Source of the DNA: a virus
Strand: one strand, 5' to 3'
IMG/VR virus record: IMGVR_UViG_3300009146_000171
Location: 1-35,532 of that record
DNA: 35,532 bases
Shown here: piece by piece, positions 1 to 9,462 of the stretch
Numbering within the stretch: the first letter of the stretch is position 1
How the letters are laid out: each line of letters opens with the position of its first letter
The notes under the pieces: model-generated
Told to the model about the DNA's origin: nothing
Seen by the model: only the letters and a program-made list of their open reading frames with translations
Database searches by the model: none
Made by a program: the position numbers and the translations under genes

Positions 1-96
1 CAACTCTCAGACATGGCATCCAAGTTAGATGATAAGTATCGCCACGTTCGTGAGCGAGATACTGTACTGAGTAATCCCGACAAGGAGCAAAGGTAA
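1..96 (+). CDS. C-terminal end of an unidentified protein (partial)
   Basis: The frame is open from base 1 and codes the last 31 residues of a charged, helical-looking protein ending in NPDKEQR, stopping at TAA 94-96. The stop shares bases with the ATG of the next gene (TAATG), the coupled arrangement seen at many junctions in this window. The start lies outside the window, and nothing in this tail identifies the protein. It is probably the preceding gene of the plus-strand replication block. Confidence 0.6.
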   Translation, partial: QLSDMASKLDDKYRHVRERDTVLSNPDKEQR

Positions 97-425
97 TGAA
101 GCATATGTTTAAACCGGGCGAGAAGGAAGCGGTTGCGTCTATCCTTGGTATTCCGGTAGAGGAAATGCCGGACGTTCTTAACCTCGGCGAAGAGGATTCC
201 GACGATGACGAGGATGAGGAATCCGATTCAGAAGATGAAGACGAGGATGAAGACGAAGAAGAAACCGAAGATGAAGATGACGAGGACGACGAGGATTCTG
301 ATGAAGATGAAGATGCAGAAGATTCAGTCGAAAACGTAGAGCTTCTGCAACTCAAGGATGAATGGCAGCGTAGTGCTTCCAGTTCAATCCCGTTCTCAGA
401 GTTCCTGAAGTCGCGCGGCAAGTAA
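96..425 (+). CDS. Very acidic small protein, function unknown
   Basis: This 109-residue protein has an unbroken Asp/Glu/Ser-rich stretch from about residue 32 to 78, flanked by a more ordinary N-terminus (MKHMFKPGEKEAVASILGIP) and a C-terminal segment with LLQLKDEWQRS. AAGGAG lies 8 bases before the ATG, and the start overlaps the upstream stop (TAATG), so translation is probably coupled. An intrinsic terminator follows at 434-467. Long acidic tracts occur in DNA-mimic proteins, in single-stranded-DNA-binding protein tails and in scaffolds. Its place just before the polymerase genes suggests a replication accessory role, but this is only inference. No family is recognised. Confidence 0.8.
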   Translation: MKHMFKPGEKEAVASILGIPVEEMPDVLNLGEEDSDDDEDEESDSEDEDEDEDEEETEDEDDEDDEDSDEDEDAEDSVENVELLQLKDEWQRSASSSIPFSEFLKSRGK

Positions 426-433
426 TAAAGATT

Positions 434-467
434 GGCGGAGGAACTGAATATTCCTCTGCCTTTTCTC
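434..467 (+). terminator. Intrinsic terminator after the acidic-protein gene
   Basis: GGCGGAGGAA (434-443) pairs with TTCCTCTGCC (451-460) over 10 base pairs with one G-U. The loop is 7 nt, followed by TTTTCT. It lies between the acidic gene and the next gene, whose own GGAGG follows immediately. It may be a partial terminator that lowers expression of the downstream replication genes. Confidence 0.6.
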
Positions 468-484
468 GTATCCGGAGGTACGCT

Positions 485-901
485 ATGCTCAAGCTACCGT
501 TAGCTTTGGAGCACGAACTAGAAAAAGAATTCAAGTTCACGCACAAACATTACAACGAAGCCGCACTACTACATACCTGGTCCGAAGGTCGAATCTTAAT
601 CGCTCCCCTCCCACCTTATCGACAAGGTTCCGTCGAACTCTACCTCAACAAAGCATTAAAATCTACAGCAGAATCAATTGTACTCTTACTCCCATGCGAT
701 GTGTCAACCGATTGGTTCAATCGCATTTGGGGCTTAGCCTTGCACGCACCGTGCCGGGTACAGATGAGATTCTTTAACGGACGAATCAAGTATGAAGGGG
801 AAAATAACCAATACCGCATATCGTCGTGTCTTGTCGTTATTCGAAACGCCGCCATCGAATCACAACCCAATCCCTCAGAACAATGTGAACGTACCGCGTA
901 A
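485..901 (+). CDS. Truncated, motif-degenerate Dam-like (phage N6-adenine methyltransferase family) protein
   Basis: This 138-residue protein starts at an ATG with GGAGG 6 bases upstream. The stretch from about residue 30 to 118 resembles the C-terminal half of phage DNA N6-adenine methyltransferases: a TW-(S)-E-GRILIAPLPPY segment where active enzymes have N/D-PPY, then a KA helix, VLLLPCDVSTDWFNRI (family pattern LlPa-tdt-WF), then FFNGRIKYEG (family pattern GR-kF). The first residue of the catalytic tetrad is Leu instead of Asp or Asn. The N-terminal part that would bind S-adenosylmethionine is missing. I therefore infer an inactive or repurposed derivative rather than a working methylase. 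Its last 110 bases overlap the glycosylase-polymerase gene in another frame. Confidence 0.6.
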   Translation: MLKLPLALEHELEKEFKFTHKHYNEAALLHTWSEGRILIAPLPPYRQGSVELYLNKALKSTAESIVLLLPCDVSTDWFNRIWGLALHAPCRVQMRFFNGRIKYEGENNQYRISSCLVVIRNAAIESQPNPSEQCERTA

Positions 902-3290
902 CGAACTACGCATTGATGTGCCGGGTATGGGCAACCCCAATGCGAAGATTGCTATTGTTGGTGAGGCGCCAGGTTATCAAGAGGCATTGAAGGGCGAGCC
1001 TTTCATCGGGCCTTCAGGCCACTTGTTGAATTCAGTTCTTCAAACCGCTGGCATTTCTAGATCGGAATGCTGGATCACTAACGTCTGTAAGATAGAGCCG
1101 CCCAAAGTAATGAAGAACGGGCAGCAAGTCTACGACGTAACCAAGGTACCTAACCTTCAAGCATATAAGGATTATCTAATCAATGAACTACGCACTATCA
1201 ATCCCAATATCATCCTTGCACTCGGCAACGTTGCCTTACAAGCTCTCACTGGAAACACGGGAATTCTCCAATGGCGAGGTTCTATTCTCAATGCACCTCT
1301 CCTCAACAAGAGAGTTATTCCCGCGTATCATCCAGCATATGTTCTCCGAACCGACTCGATTATTGACCGAAGCATCCTTGAGTTCGATGTCAAAAGATTA
1401 GTAGAGGAACAAAGCCTTGCACCCACCCCACATAGAAACCTCGTGGTCATCCGAGATTCCGCTCAACTTTACCGTTACATTGATAGATGGAAAGACAAGC
1501 CACTCACTACGTCCGATATTGAAACTCACAAGTCCATCCCGATTTGTGTTGGCTTTGCGCCTAGCCGCCATGAAGCTATCTCAATTCCTCTCTTCAATGA
1601 ATTATGGGGAGTTAGATTTGGTAATTATGCGGACAGAGAACTTGCTGAATTCTGGAGAGGTGTTGATATCCTACTCCGTAGTAAAAGAATCATCGGACAG
1701 AACTGGAAGTTCGACGAAGCAAAGCTCAGACAACTAGGATTCAGAGTACCGCACTTCCATGCTGATACAATGCACATGGCACACACGCGGTATCCTGAAC
1801 TACCCAAAGGCCAAGCATTCCTCACCTCTATTTGGACACGCGAACCGTATTACAAACTAGAAGGTAAAGAGTTCAATCCCAAGCGTGACTCGGCAGACAG
1901 ACTATTCCTGTACAATGGCAAGGACTGTGCGGTTGACTATGAAATCTTTGAGGTCTTAGAAAAAGAACTAGAAGCATACGGCGTTCGTGACTTCTATTAC
2001 AACTTCGTGCGGCACCTTCATCGTTTGTATTCCGACATCGAAGCTGAAGGAATCCTGTGCGATACAGAGGTAAGACAGTTCCTTAAAGAAAAGTACAACG
2101 CTCTATTAGTAATCAACGACGCAGAACTTGAAGCACTCTGTGGTCATCCAGTAAACGTTGCATCACCTAAACAAATAGGAGAATTATTGTATGGAGAACT
2201 TGGCCTACCAGTTAGAGATGGAACGGGAGAGGAAGTTGTTGTGGCTCTCCAAGCTAATCATGGTGAGAAGTTCCCTAAATGTATTCCAATCATTGATGGA
2301 ATCCTTAGAGGACGAGCCATACGAAAGACAATCGGAACTTACATCAACGCATGTCCGGACTATGATGGAAGATATCGAACCTCATATCAGATTGTTGGAA
2401 CCGAAACTGGACGAACTTCTACGAAAACTCTTAAACCACCTTCTCGTCCTGAACCTATCGGACTCGCCTTCCAAACACTAACAAAGCATTCAGAGTTAGG
2501 TGAGGACGTAATGTCTATGTTCGCACCTGACCCTGGCTATGTTTACTTAGAGTGTGACTTCAGTCAAGCCGAAGCTAGAGTAGTTGATCTATTATCAGAG
2601 GACTACGAAGGACTAGAAGAATACGGTAAGATTGATAAGCATCTCAAGACCGCACGTATAGTTCTTGGCCTTGCACCAGACTTTCCGTTATCGAAGAAGT
2701 CACCCGAAAGATTCTTAGGAAAGACTTCCCGCCACGCCGGTTCGTACGACATGGGTAAGAATCGTGCGATGATTCAGATGAATACCGATGCGAAGAAGTA
2801 CGGTATCAAGTTGCGAATCTCAGAGTACAAGGCAGGGAAAATATTAGAAAACTTCCATGCGGCCTACCCAAAGATTCGGAACGTGTTCCACGTAGAAGTA
2901 CAGAATGCGTTGGCTAAAGGCGGCCGTATTCTATGCAACCCGTTCGGTAGGAAACGTGAGTTCGGTGGGCGGTGGGGTGATAGACTATTCAAGGAAGCGT
3001 ATGCTTTCATTCCTCAGTCTACCGTTGGCGACGCAATCAAACGCGCCATGCTGTACGTTAAGGACCGCATTCCAGAAGCGCGCATCGTTATGGAGAAGCA
3101 TGATTCGATGGGCCTTTTGGTACCAAAGAATGAAGTCGAAGCATACGCACGAGTCATTCGGGAGGGAATGGAGATGGCCATTGACTTTGCCAAGTGTTCG
3201 ATTGTTCGTGGTAGCTTAATCATTCCTGCCGAATTCGAAATCGGTGAGAAGAACTTCAAGGACTTAATTGAATACAAGTTAGCCGCATGA
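792..3290 (+). CDS. Fused uracil-DNA glycosylase-like / family A DNA polymerase with 3'-5' exonuclease
   Basis: This is an 832-residue three-part protein. Residues ~45-205 look like a family 4/5-type uracil-DNA glycosylase: GEAPGYQEA (57-65), PFIGPSG (70-76), ITNVCKIEPP and the second active-site motif HPAYVLR (180-186). The N-terminal cysteines of Fe-S glycosylases are absent. Residues ~215-400 are a DEDDy exonuclease: DIETHK (242-247), NWKFD (304-308) and YNGKD (374-378). Residues ~400-832 are a Pol I-type polymerase: motif A DFSQAEARV (589-597), motif B RFLGKTSRHAGSYDMG (640-655) and motif C KHDSMG (769-774). Motif B has His where Pol I usually has Phe, Tyr or Leu, and YD where YG is usual; motif C has HDS in place of HDE. 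It is probably the replicative polymerase, with the glycosylase-like domain scanning for uracil. The ATG at 792 has a weak ribosome site, so a slightly later start (GTG near 882) is possible. The stop overlaps the next start (ATGA). Confidence 0.9.
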   Translation: MKGKITNTAYRRVLSLFETPPSNHNPIPQNNVNVPRNELRIDVPGMGNPNAKIAIVGEAPGYQEALKGEPFIGPSGHLLNSVLQTAGISRSECWITNVCKIEPPKVMKNGQQVYDVTKVPNLQAYKDYLINELRTINPNIILALGNVALQALTGNTGILQWRGSILNAPLLNKRVIPAYHPAYVLRTDSIIDRSILEFDVKRLVEEQSLAPTPHRNLVVIRDSAQLYRYIDRWKDKPLTTSDIETHKSIPICVGFAPSRHEAISIPLFNELWGVRFGNYADRELAEFWRGVDILLRSKRIIGQNWKFDEAKLRQLGFRVPHFHADTMHMAHTRYPELPKGQAFLTSIWTREPYYKLEGKEFNPKRDSADRLFLYNGKDCAVDYEIFEVLEKELEAYGVRDFYYNFVRHLHRLYSDIEAEGILCDTEVRQFLKEKYNALLVINDAELEALCGHPVNVASPKQIGELLYGELGLPVRDGTGEEVVVALQANHGEKFPKCIPIIDGILRGRAIRKTIGTYINACPDYDGRYRTSYQIVGTETGRTSTKTLKPPSRPEPIGLAFQTLTKHSELGEDVMSMFAPDPGYVYLECDFSQAEARVVDLLSEDYEGLEEYGKIDKHLKTARIVLGLAPDFPLSKKSPERFLGKTSRHAGSYDMGKNRAMIQMNTDAKKYGIKLRISEYKAGKILENFHAAYPKIRNVFHVEVQNALAKGGRILCNPFGRKREFGGRWGDRLFKEAYAFIPQSTVGDAIKRAMLYVKDRIPEARIVMEKHDSMGLLVPKNEVEAYARVIREGMEMAIDFAKCSIVRGSLIIPAEFEIGEKNFKDLIEYKLAA

Positions 3291-4477
3291 CAACATGGCT
3301 CGACGCCTTGATGTCGCAGACGAAAGACTTGGAATCACCACGGCGCTACTTCTATTTCGCTGGTCTTGCAACTCTATCCGCCGCGGCAGGTAGAAAGATA
3401 TGGCTCGATAGAGGTGGCGCGTACAAGTTATATCCGAATCTATTTGTCATGCTCGTCGGTCCCTCCGGCATTAAGAAAGGTTTGCCTGTACGTGTAGCAG
3501 AGAAGTTAGTAACTGAAATGAAATACACAAAGGTGATTGCAGGTAGATCATCAATCCAAGCAATCATCGAACACCTCGGCCATTCAACAATGGACACGAA
3601 CGGAGACGTAAGTAAAGATGCATCAGCCTTCATTGTCTCGGGAGAGTTTAGTCAATCCATCCTTAACGACGAACAAGCCTTTACGATTCTTACAGATCTA
3701 TACGACTCACAGTGGAAGGATGAACACACCAACCTTCTTAAGTCTGGTAAGTCAATACTTAAGAACGTATATCTCGTTATGCTCGGCGCGTCCAACCAAG
3801 TCCATCTACATTCGGTCATTGGACAACGAGACATTCAAGGTGGGTTCATTGCGCGAACGTTAATCGTCAATGAAGAAAAGATAAATAAGAAGAACGCGCT
3901 CGTTCGCAAATCTCCCTCGATGATTGACTACCCGAGTCTGGTAAAAAGGCTCGTTGAGATATCAAACCTCAAAGGAGAATTCGATTACGAACCGGACGCC
4001 GCTGACTTCTATGAACAATGGTATGGTGAATACGAACCAGACAAAGAGGATAACACTGGCACAAACAATCGAATGCCCGACACAATCTTAAAAGTCGCAA
4101 TGCTTCTTTCACTGTCACGAAACGATTCGATGTTGTTGACAGTAGAGGACTTGCACGATTCTATTGCAGTGTGTACTAGTTGTACTGTATCTACCCGACA
4201 GATAACTAGTAACGCCCCAAGCTCTACCACTACCGCGCAATCGAAACAGACGGCGGTTGTATTGGATGCTTTAATCCATTCGCCTATGTTCCGGTTAAGC
4301 CGAGCTGTATTGTTGAAGACACTATGGCGACACATGGATTCCTTTGAGCTAACCCGAGTAGCTGATACATTAAAGGAAGCCAAGGTCATACGAGAGGAAA
4401 CCTTAGGTGCCGAAACAACGTACGTTGTCCAGGAGCATGTGATAGCGGAATACATGCAGCATCAACAAGGTGCATAA
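3287..4477 (+). CDS. DUF3987-like helicase-type ATPase, replication
   Basis: This 396-residue protein overlaps the polymerase by 4 bases (ATGA), so the two are almost certainly co-translated. Around residues 51-66 it has LFVMLVGPSGIKKG, a P-loop-like motif preceded by a hydrophobic strand. It is degenerate because Gly replaces the Ser/Thr after the lysine. The later FIVSGEFSQ resembles the Walker B/catalytic-Glu segment of DUF3987-type primase-helicase proteins. The C-terminal ~80 residues look like a winged-helix domain (ALIHSPMFRLSRAVLLKTLW, TLKEAKVIREETLG). With its polymerase neighbour this suggests a replicative helicase or loader. The family call rests on motif reading only. Confidence 0.65.
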   Translation: MTTWLDALMSQTKDLESPRRYFYFAGLATLSAAAGRKIWLDRGGAYKLYPNLFVMLVGPSGIKKGLPVRVAEKLVTEMKYTKVIAGRSSIQAIIEHLGHSTMDTNGDVSKDASAFIVSGEFSQSILNDEQAFTILTDLYDSQWKDEHTNLLKSGKSILKNVYLVMLGASNQVHLHSVIGQRDIQGGFIARTLIVNEEKINKKNALVRKSPSMIDYPSLVKRLVEISNLKGEFDYEPDAADFYEQWYGEYEPDKEDNTGTNNRMPDTILKVAMLLSLSRNDSMLLTVEDLHDSIAVCTSCTVSTRQITSNAPSSTTTAQSKQTAVVLDALIHSPMFRLSRAVLLKTLWRHMDSFELTRVADTLKEAKVIREETLGAETTYVVQEHVIAEYMQHQQGA

Positions 4478-4483
4478 AAGAAT

Positions 4484-4525
4484 AAGGGCGGCATGAGTTA
4501 ATAGCTCACACCGCCCTTTAGTTTT
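4484..4525. terminator. Bidirectional terminator between converging operons
   Basis: AAGGGCGG (4484-4491) pairs perfectly with CCGCCCTT (4511-4518), with an inner TGAG/CTCA stem. T-rich sequence follows on the plus strand and A-rich sequence precedes it, so it can work in both directions. It lies exactly between the end of the plus-strand replication genes (4477) and the end of the minus-strand virion operon (4530). Confidence 0.85.
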
Positions 4526-4529
4526 GGTG

Positions 4530-7500
4530 CTACCAAGCAGTAGATCTTACGGTAGTCTTTCCCGCGTTTGACCTACCTTCTCTACCCCCACCACCCGCTT
4601 GAAAGTCGGTATCAATTTCTCTAACGATACCACTTCCCACCACAGGAACTCTCCTTATTGCCTGCCGCAAAGGATCTCGCCAATTACCCTGTGCCAAATC
4701 CTGTATGGCTTCCGCTCCCGTTTGCAATTCATCATACGCCCAGAATCCCGAAGCCATAGCATTCAATGGTCGTCTATCATTCGCGGCCTCACTAACCTGT
4801 AGCAGCATATCGCCTGTCATGCCCGAAGCATACGACGCCATTAGGTTAGCAATACCGCGTACGACGTTATCATCCTTCGCGGCTTCTGGACTTATTTCCT
4901 GAATCATCTTTCGGGTGTAACCGAACCTATCGTTGTCGTCGTCCTTTTGTATACCAATGTTCTGTAGGTATTCGTTGTTCTGCCAATCAGTTGTGAATAG
5001 ATCTTTGTTCTCAGTTGTATAGCCCATCATTTGACTTACCGAGTTCGTCCCCACCTCAAGTGCGGTCTTCGGAATCTCTTTCACATCTCCGATAACCTCA
5101 CCCGCTACCAATCCTGTCACTGCTAACGTTCCCAACTTTTTCAATCGGTTGGTGGCATCACCTTCCATCAATCCATCTTTAATCGCTCGGCTTCCTTGGA
5201 ATGCCATGCGCTGAAAGATTTGAGGAATCAACCTTGTTCCATTGCCAACCCAATGATACGGTAGATTCTTAGGGTCAACAGTACCCTGAGAAATCTCCGC
5301 CATTCGGGTCATCGCCCGTTGCAATTGCTTCTCAGTCAATGCGGGCTGCTTTAGAACTTCACCGATATCGGTTAGTGTTAAGTCTTCAAGCTGCTTCCTA
5401 GCTAACTTGTTCGTTGGGTCTACGTTCTTGAGCTTATCGAACAGCGTCTGAGCATGAGCATATCCTGCCTGTCCAGCTACCTTATTCATGTAGTTCTGAA
5501 CACCCGCGATACCGAAGGCGCGATACAATCTATCTCCTTGCGCGCCATCATTCCAATGCGTTGCGAAGTCGCGTGCGTAGTTAACGTTACGCATGAACTT
5601 TGAATTGGGATCTTCTCTAAGCGCCTTGCCCAATCCCATCATAGTATCTTTGATACCAGTTCGCATTGCAATCGGAACCGCACCACCTAGCTGTGAAATG
5701 CTAGCCAAAGATAAGTGTGCAGCAGTGGCATAGTTTCGAATGGCTTTCGAAGCAAGTTGAGATTCAGGACTTACCGCTTTACCACCACGTAAGATTCTCT
5801 CCGCGATGTCCTTCGCTCGTTCAGGATTCTCGGATGCCGAAACGAATCTACTTAATTGCGAGGTAGGATCGGCAATGTCCTTAGCGCCAAAGAGTTTCGC
5901 ATGTTCGATTCTCTTAGACGTTTCCCGTAAGTGATCAATCAGAACGTCCTTATCCTTCCGATACCCTGGAACGTTAAGCTCGTTACGAGAATACTCACCA
6001 CTTATCTTCATCTCACGTGAGGATTGAATCTCATTCAAGGCGGTCTTGATTTGATCTTCACTCATGTTATCCGCACGCATACGCTCGCGGAGTTTCTCGG
6101 TAGGTACACCATCATACCTATGCGGGAAATAGTTAGCTCGCTTACCTTTTTCTAAAAGGCCAAGCTCCTCCATATGCGTACCGGACTGGTCAAGAACTCC
6201 CTGTAATCTATTCTTGAAGTTCTCCAACTCCGGAGTGAGTTCAACTTTCTTACCCTCAATCGCATCGACAACCTTCTCGAAGTCCGCGTGCTTCATCTTT
6301 CTCAGGTCAGTGTCGATACCCTTCATGTACTCGTTGAATCGAATCGGTGCATCCGTAGCGGCGATTTTAAATAGCTTCGCAACTGCCTTACCACCCGGAC
6401 CCATTCGTTCGAGTTCGGTTTCCATTGACATGCCCATACCCTTGGCGGTCTTTTTAAACCAACCATCCTGTTTGGTCTTTACTCTGTCAATGATCTTACC
6501 AAACTCTGAGTCACCAATGATGTTCTTCGCCTTGTCTAACCTAGTACCAATCTCGTCAGTTTTGGTAATCATCTTGAGGAATTCGTTTGATCTATCCTCA
6601 AGAGCTTTCCTAAACTGAATGTCTTCCGGGTTAGCGGACTGCAACAAACCTGCTAATGGTTTAGCACCTTCCTCTGGTGTATCACCACGGTATACACTAC
6701 GTCCTTCGGCGCTAACTCCTTCAACTTGACTACGAGGTGGAACAACCTTATCAAGTAGCCTTGGATTCTCATACACCTTCCGAACAAGTTCATCAGAAGG
6801 ATTAGCCACGCCATTCGCAATCATTTGCTGCCGAACATCGTCCATTGTTCTCACAACAGGACGTGAACTTGGCGGTGGCGCAACCATTGTCTGTTGCGGT
6901 CCCGGTTCCCATCTACCCGTCGGTGGCAATACAGGTCTATTCGGTCCGGTAACATCAGGCGGTATAACTTGACTTCCCGCACGTGCTTTAGTCGCTACGT
7001 CTGGACTAAGGAATCGATTCTGTACCGCAATCTCAATCTCCGAGTCCGACAACTGACGACCAAGGTTAGCGTAGTATTCATCCTTAGTCTTACCCTGCAT
7101 GTTTGTTTCTTTAAAGATTTGCAGGATCTTAGCCTTCACTGCATTCGGACTCGTAGCTTCAGGCTTAACACGATCTACTTCCCGCGCGGCGAGAATAGGT
7201 TTACCGCTTTCATCAACCATTCTTCCGCCAACACGGGGAGGTACACCACCACGTTCAACGGTTTTGGTTCTTGGTAAACCAGATGGATCTACAATCGCAA
7301 ATCCCTCTTGCGGTGCTACACCTGCGATTGATTCATCACCAGAGATACCACGATAGTTCGTAGCAAAGTAGCCACGTTCCTTCATGAAGTCACGGAAACC
7401 AGCGGGTACTTTTGAATCGCGGAATGCCTGTGCGGTTGCTTTAGTTCTTAACTTGTTTAGTTCATCAAGACGCGTTTCATCCGCACCTGTCCAATTATCA

Positions 7501-9449
7501 ATATCATTTCGCCACTTTGCGGCTAATTCATCAAGCTCATCGCTGAGTTCATTAGGGAAATATTTTTCTAACTCGGGATCCTTACTGGTCATGATGTCCG
7601 TAAGAACACCACTTAACCGAGGTCCGGCTTCCGTTTCTAGTACATGTAACTCTGCTAAGTCTATGTAACGACCACGAGATTCAGCGAAGTCAGTAACTTC
7701 TTTAACCTGTTCAGGACTCAAGCCTCGTCTGATATCGAATATCTTTTCGCCTTCGGGTAATTCTCTACGCGTTACGTTCTGACCAAATTCATCAATGAAC
7801 CTATCTTCTGGCGCCATGTGAGTAGTACGCGGGAAGTATCCGCTATTGTTCGGACTATCCGCGACCATCTCATCAATGACATTATGTGATCTTTTGAAGA
7901 GAGTTCTTGACGGTTTCATTGTTGGCGGTGTGCCCGGACGTACCTCACCAACTGTTCCAGTATAGCCACCCGCAGGACTATCCCAAGGAACAGTAGCATT
8001 CATAGGCTGATCAATGGTCATATCCCTACCTTCAGGATCTAACCCAGCCTTATGCATCCGTAACTCCGCTGCTTCTGTTCTACTTACTAACCCTAAGTCC
8101 TGTAACTCGTCAATCTTTTCTGAACTTAGTTTATTAGCTACGTACTTCTTACCTTCTATTTCCGCATTGGTTGGGCTCATCAACCTATCGGCCATAGCAT
8201 CTGTATCGGTAGTAAAGTATTCTTCTTCAAGCTCACGTAACTTCTGGAATTCGGCAGCTTTCTGTTCAGAAGTAAACTCACGCTTTCCAATCGGGCGCAT
8301 GTAATCATCAAGCACATTGTGCTCAATTATCTTTGGAGTTGTACCCGTCTTACCCTGTGCTACGGCAAGTTCAATCTTCTCGCGATACTTAGGATCCTGT
8401 AGATAGCGCAGAACTCTATCGTTCGTCTCAGCAATACCTAATGCATCGAAGTCACGTACCGCTCGCTCGGCAAGATTCTCCTGCGTCATGTCAATGCCAG
8501 CAGTTACCTTACCACCACGATTGACAGGACGATTAGCAACTAAAGCGGTACCCGTAGCGCCACGCGGTCGATTGATTAAAGGAACATCCCCTTGACCAAG
8601 TAGCCTTGATTCATCCGTGATAGCAGTTGGTTTACCATTCTGTGTATAACTTTCACGAACAGTCTTAGCATCCTTCGCAGCACCGGGTAACGGCTGGTCA
8701 ACTACATTACGTTCGTACGCAGCCTGCATTCTAGGATCTCTGAATGGATCCTGTTCTGCTCTTAATGCTTCGTACTCCGCTTTCGTCTTCGCCATTTCCT
8801 CCGGTGAATATACTTTCCGCTGCGCTACTTCAGGTGTCTTTGATTTACCGAGGAACGGAACGTAATCCGCCGCACCGATTCCAGACAATACAGATCCACC
8901 AGCCTGCATTGCGGCAGTGCCATAGTTTCCCTGCTTTGCCTGTTCAACCGCTTCAGTACCCTGATATAAGGATTGAAGCGCATCGCTTGCACGACCCGCG
9001 TAGTTCAATCCTTTCATTACATAAGGCGCAGCTTTACCTACAATGGCGGGTGCCTTAGCTAATAGCTTTGGTCCTACTGTAGGAACTAACGATTGGCCCC
9101 ACGTAGGAATAGCAGCGGCAGTGCCAACCAAATCAGCGGGAGAACCAAAGAACATTTCCGCGCCGAACGATTGAGCACGTGCGGGTAATGATGCAATCCT
9201 TGCACCAGTCTTACCAATGTACGGCTCTAATGTTCTTTCACCGGTTTCGATAGCATCATTAACACCTTGAACCCAACCGAATGGTTTACCCGCCCAAGGT
9301 GTAGTCTTATACCAGTCAGCTATTTTACCCGGTGCATCGTAGAGATAATCCCCCCAACTTCCACCACTACTGGATGGTTCTCGGGATACATTACCTCTAC
9401 CGCCTGTTGCCTGTGCAAAGTAGTCATCAAACGGATCGCTTCCGGCCAT
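4530..9449 (-). CDS. Very large (1639 aa) putative internal virion / DNA ejection protein
   Basis: This is the last gene of the leftward late operon and the largest in the window. The N-terminus is Gly/Pro-rich and disordered-looking (MAGSDPFDDYFAQATGGRG), followed by Ala-rich helical segments. The middle is highly charged. From ~residue 980 onward there is a long helical region with SQLGGAVPIAMRTG and a possible membrane-interacting stretch (LGTLAVTGLVAGEVIG) near residue 1480. No lysozyme or transglycosylase motif is evident. Size, position after the tail genes and composition fit the large ejection proteins of podoviruses (T7 gp16 type) or polyvalent-type phage proteins, but no specific domain is recognised. 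The start has GGAG 6-7 bases upstream. Confidence 0.7.
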   Translation of the reverse strand: MAGSDPFDDYFAQATGGRGNVSREPSSSGGSWGDYLYDAPGKIADWYKTTPWAGKPFGWVQGVNDAIETGERTLEPYIGKTGARIASLPARAQSFGAEMFFGSPADLVGTAAAIPTWGQSLVPTVGPKLLAKAPAIVGKAAPYVMKGLNYAGRASDALQSLYQGTEAVEQAKQGNYGTAAMQAGGSVLSGIGAADYVPFLGKSKTPEVAQRKVYSPEEMAKTKAEYEALRAEQDPFRDPRMQAAYERNVVDQPLPGAAKDAKTVRESYTQNGKPTAITDESRLLGQGDVPLINRPRGATGTALVANRPVNRGGKVTAGIDMTQENLAERAVRDFDALGIAETNDRVLRYLQDPKYREKIELAVAQGKTGTTPKIIEHNVLDDYMRPIGKREFTSEQKAAEFQKLRELEEEYFTTDTDAMADRLMSPTNAEIEGKKYVANKLSSEKIDELQDLGLVSRTEAAELRMHKAGLDPEGRDMTIDQPMNATVPWDSPAGGYTGTVGEVRPGTPPTMKPSRTLFKRSHNVIDEMVADSPNNSGYFPRTTHMAPEDRFIDEFGQNVTRRELPEGEKIFDIRRGLSPEQVKEVTDFAESRGRYIDLAELHVLETEAGPRLSGVLTDIMTSKDPELEKYFPNELSDELDELAAKWRNDIDNWTGADETRLDELNKLRTKATAQAFRDSKVPAGFRDFMKERGYFATNYRGISGDESIAGVAPQEGFAIVDPSGLPRTKTVERGGVPPRVGGRMVDESGKPILAAREVDRVKPEATSPNAVKAKILQIFKETNMQGKTKDEYYANLGRQLSDSEIEIAVQNRFLSPDVATKARAGSQVIPPDVTGPNRPVLPPTGRWEPGPQQTMVAPPPSSRPVVRTMDDVRQQMIANGVANPSDELVRKVYENPRLLDKVVPPRSQVEGVSAEGRSVYRGDTPEEGAKPLAGLLQSANPEDIQFRKALEDRSNEFLKMITKTDEIGTRLDKAKNIIGDSEFGKIIDRVKTKQDGWFKKTAKGMGMSMETELERMGPGGKAVAKLFKIAATDAPIRFNEYMKGIDTDLRKMKHADFEKVVDAIEGKKVELTPELENFKNRLQGVLDQSGTHMEELGLLEKGKRANYFPHRYDGVPTEKLRERMRADNMSEDQIKTALNEIQSSREMKISGEYSRNELNVPGYRKDKDVLIDHLRETSKRIEHAKLFGAKDIADPTSQLSRFVSASENPERAKDIAERILRGGKAVSPESQLASKAIRNYATAAHLSLASISQLGGAVPIAMRTGIKDTMMGLGKALREDPNSKFMRNVNYARDFATHWNDGAQGDRLYRAFGIAGVQNYMNKVAGQAGYAHAQTLFDKLKNVDPTNKLARKQLEDLTLTDIGEVLKQPALTEKQLQRAMTRMAEISQGTVDPKNLPYHWVGNGTRLIPQIFQRMAFQGSRAIKDGLMEGDATNRLKKLGTLAVTGLVAGEVIGDVKEIPKTALEVGTNSVSQMMGYTTENKDLFTTDWQNNEYLQNIGIQKDDDNDRFGYTRKMIQEISPEAAKDDNVVRGIANLMASYASGMTGDMLLQVSEAANDRRPLNAMASGFWAYDELQTGAEAIQDLAQGNWRDPLRQAIRRVPVVGSGIVREIDTDFQAGGGGREGRSNAGKTTVRSTAW

Positions 9450-9462
9450 AGTTAACTCCGCT

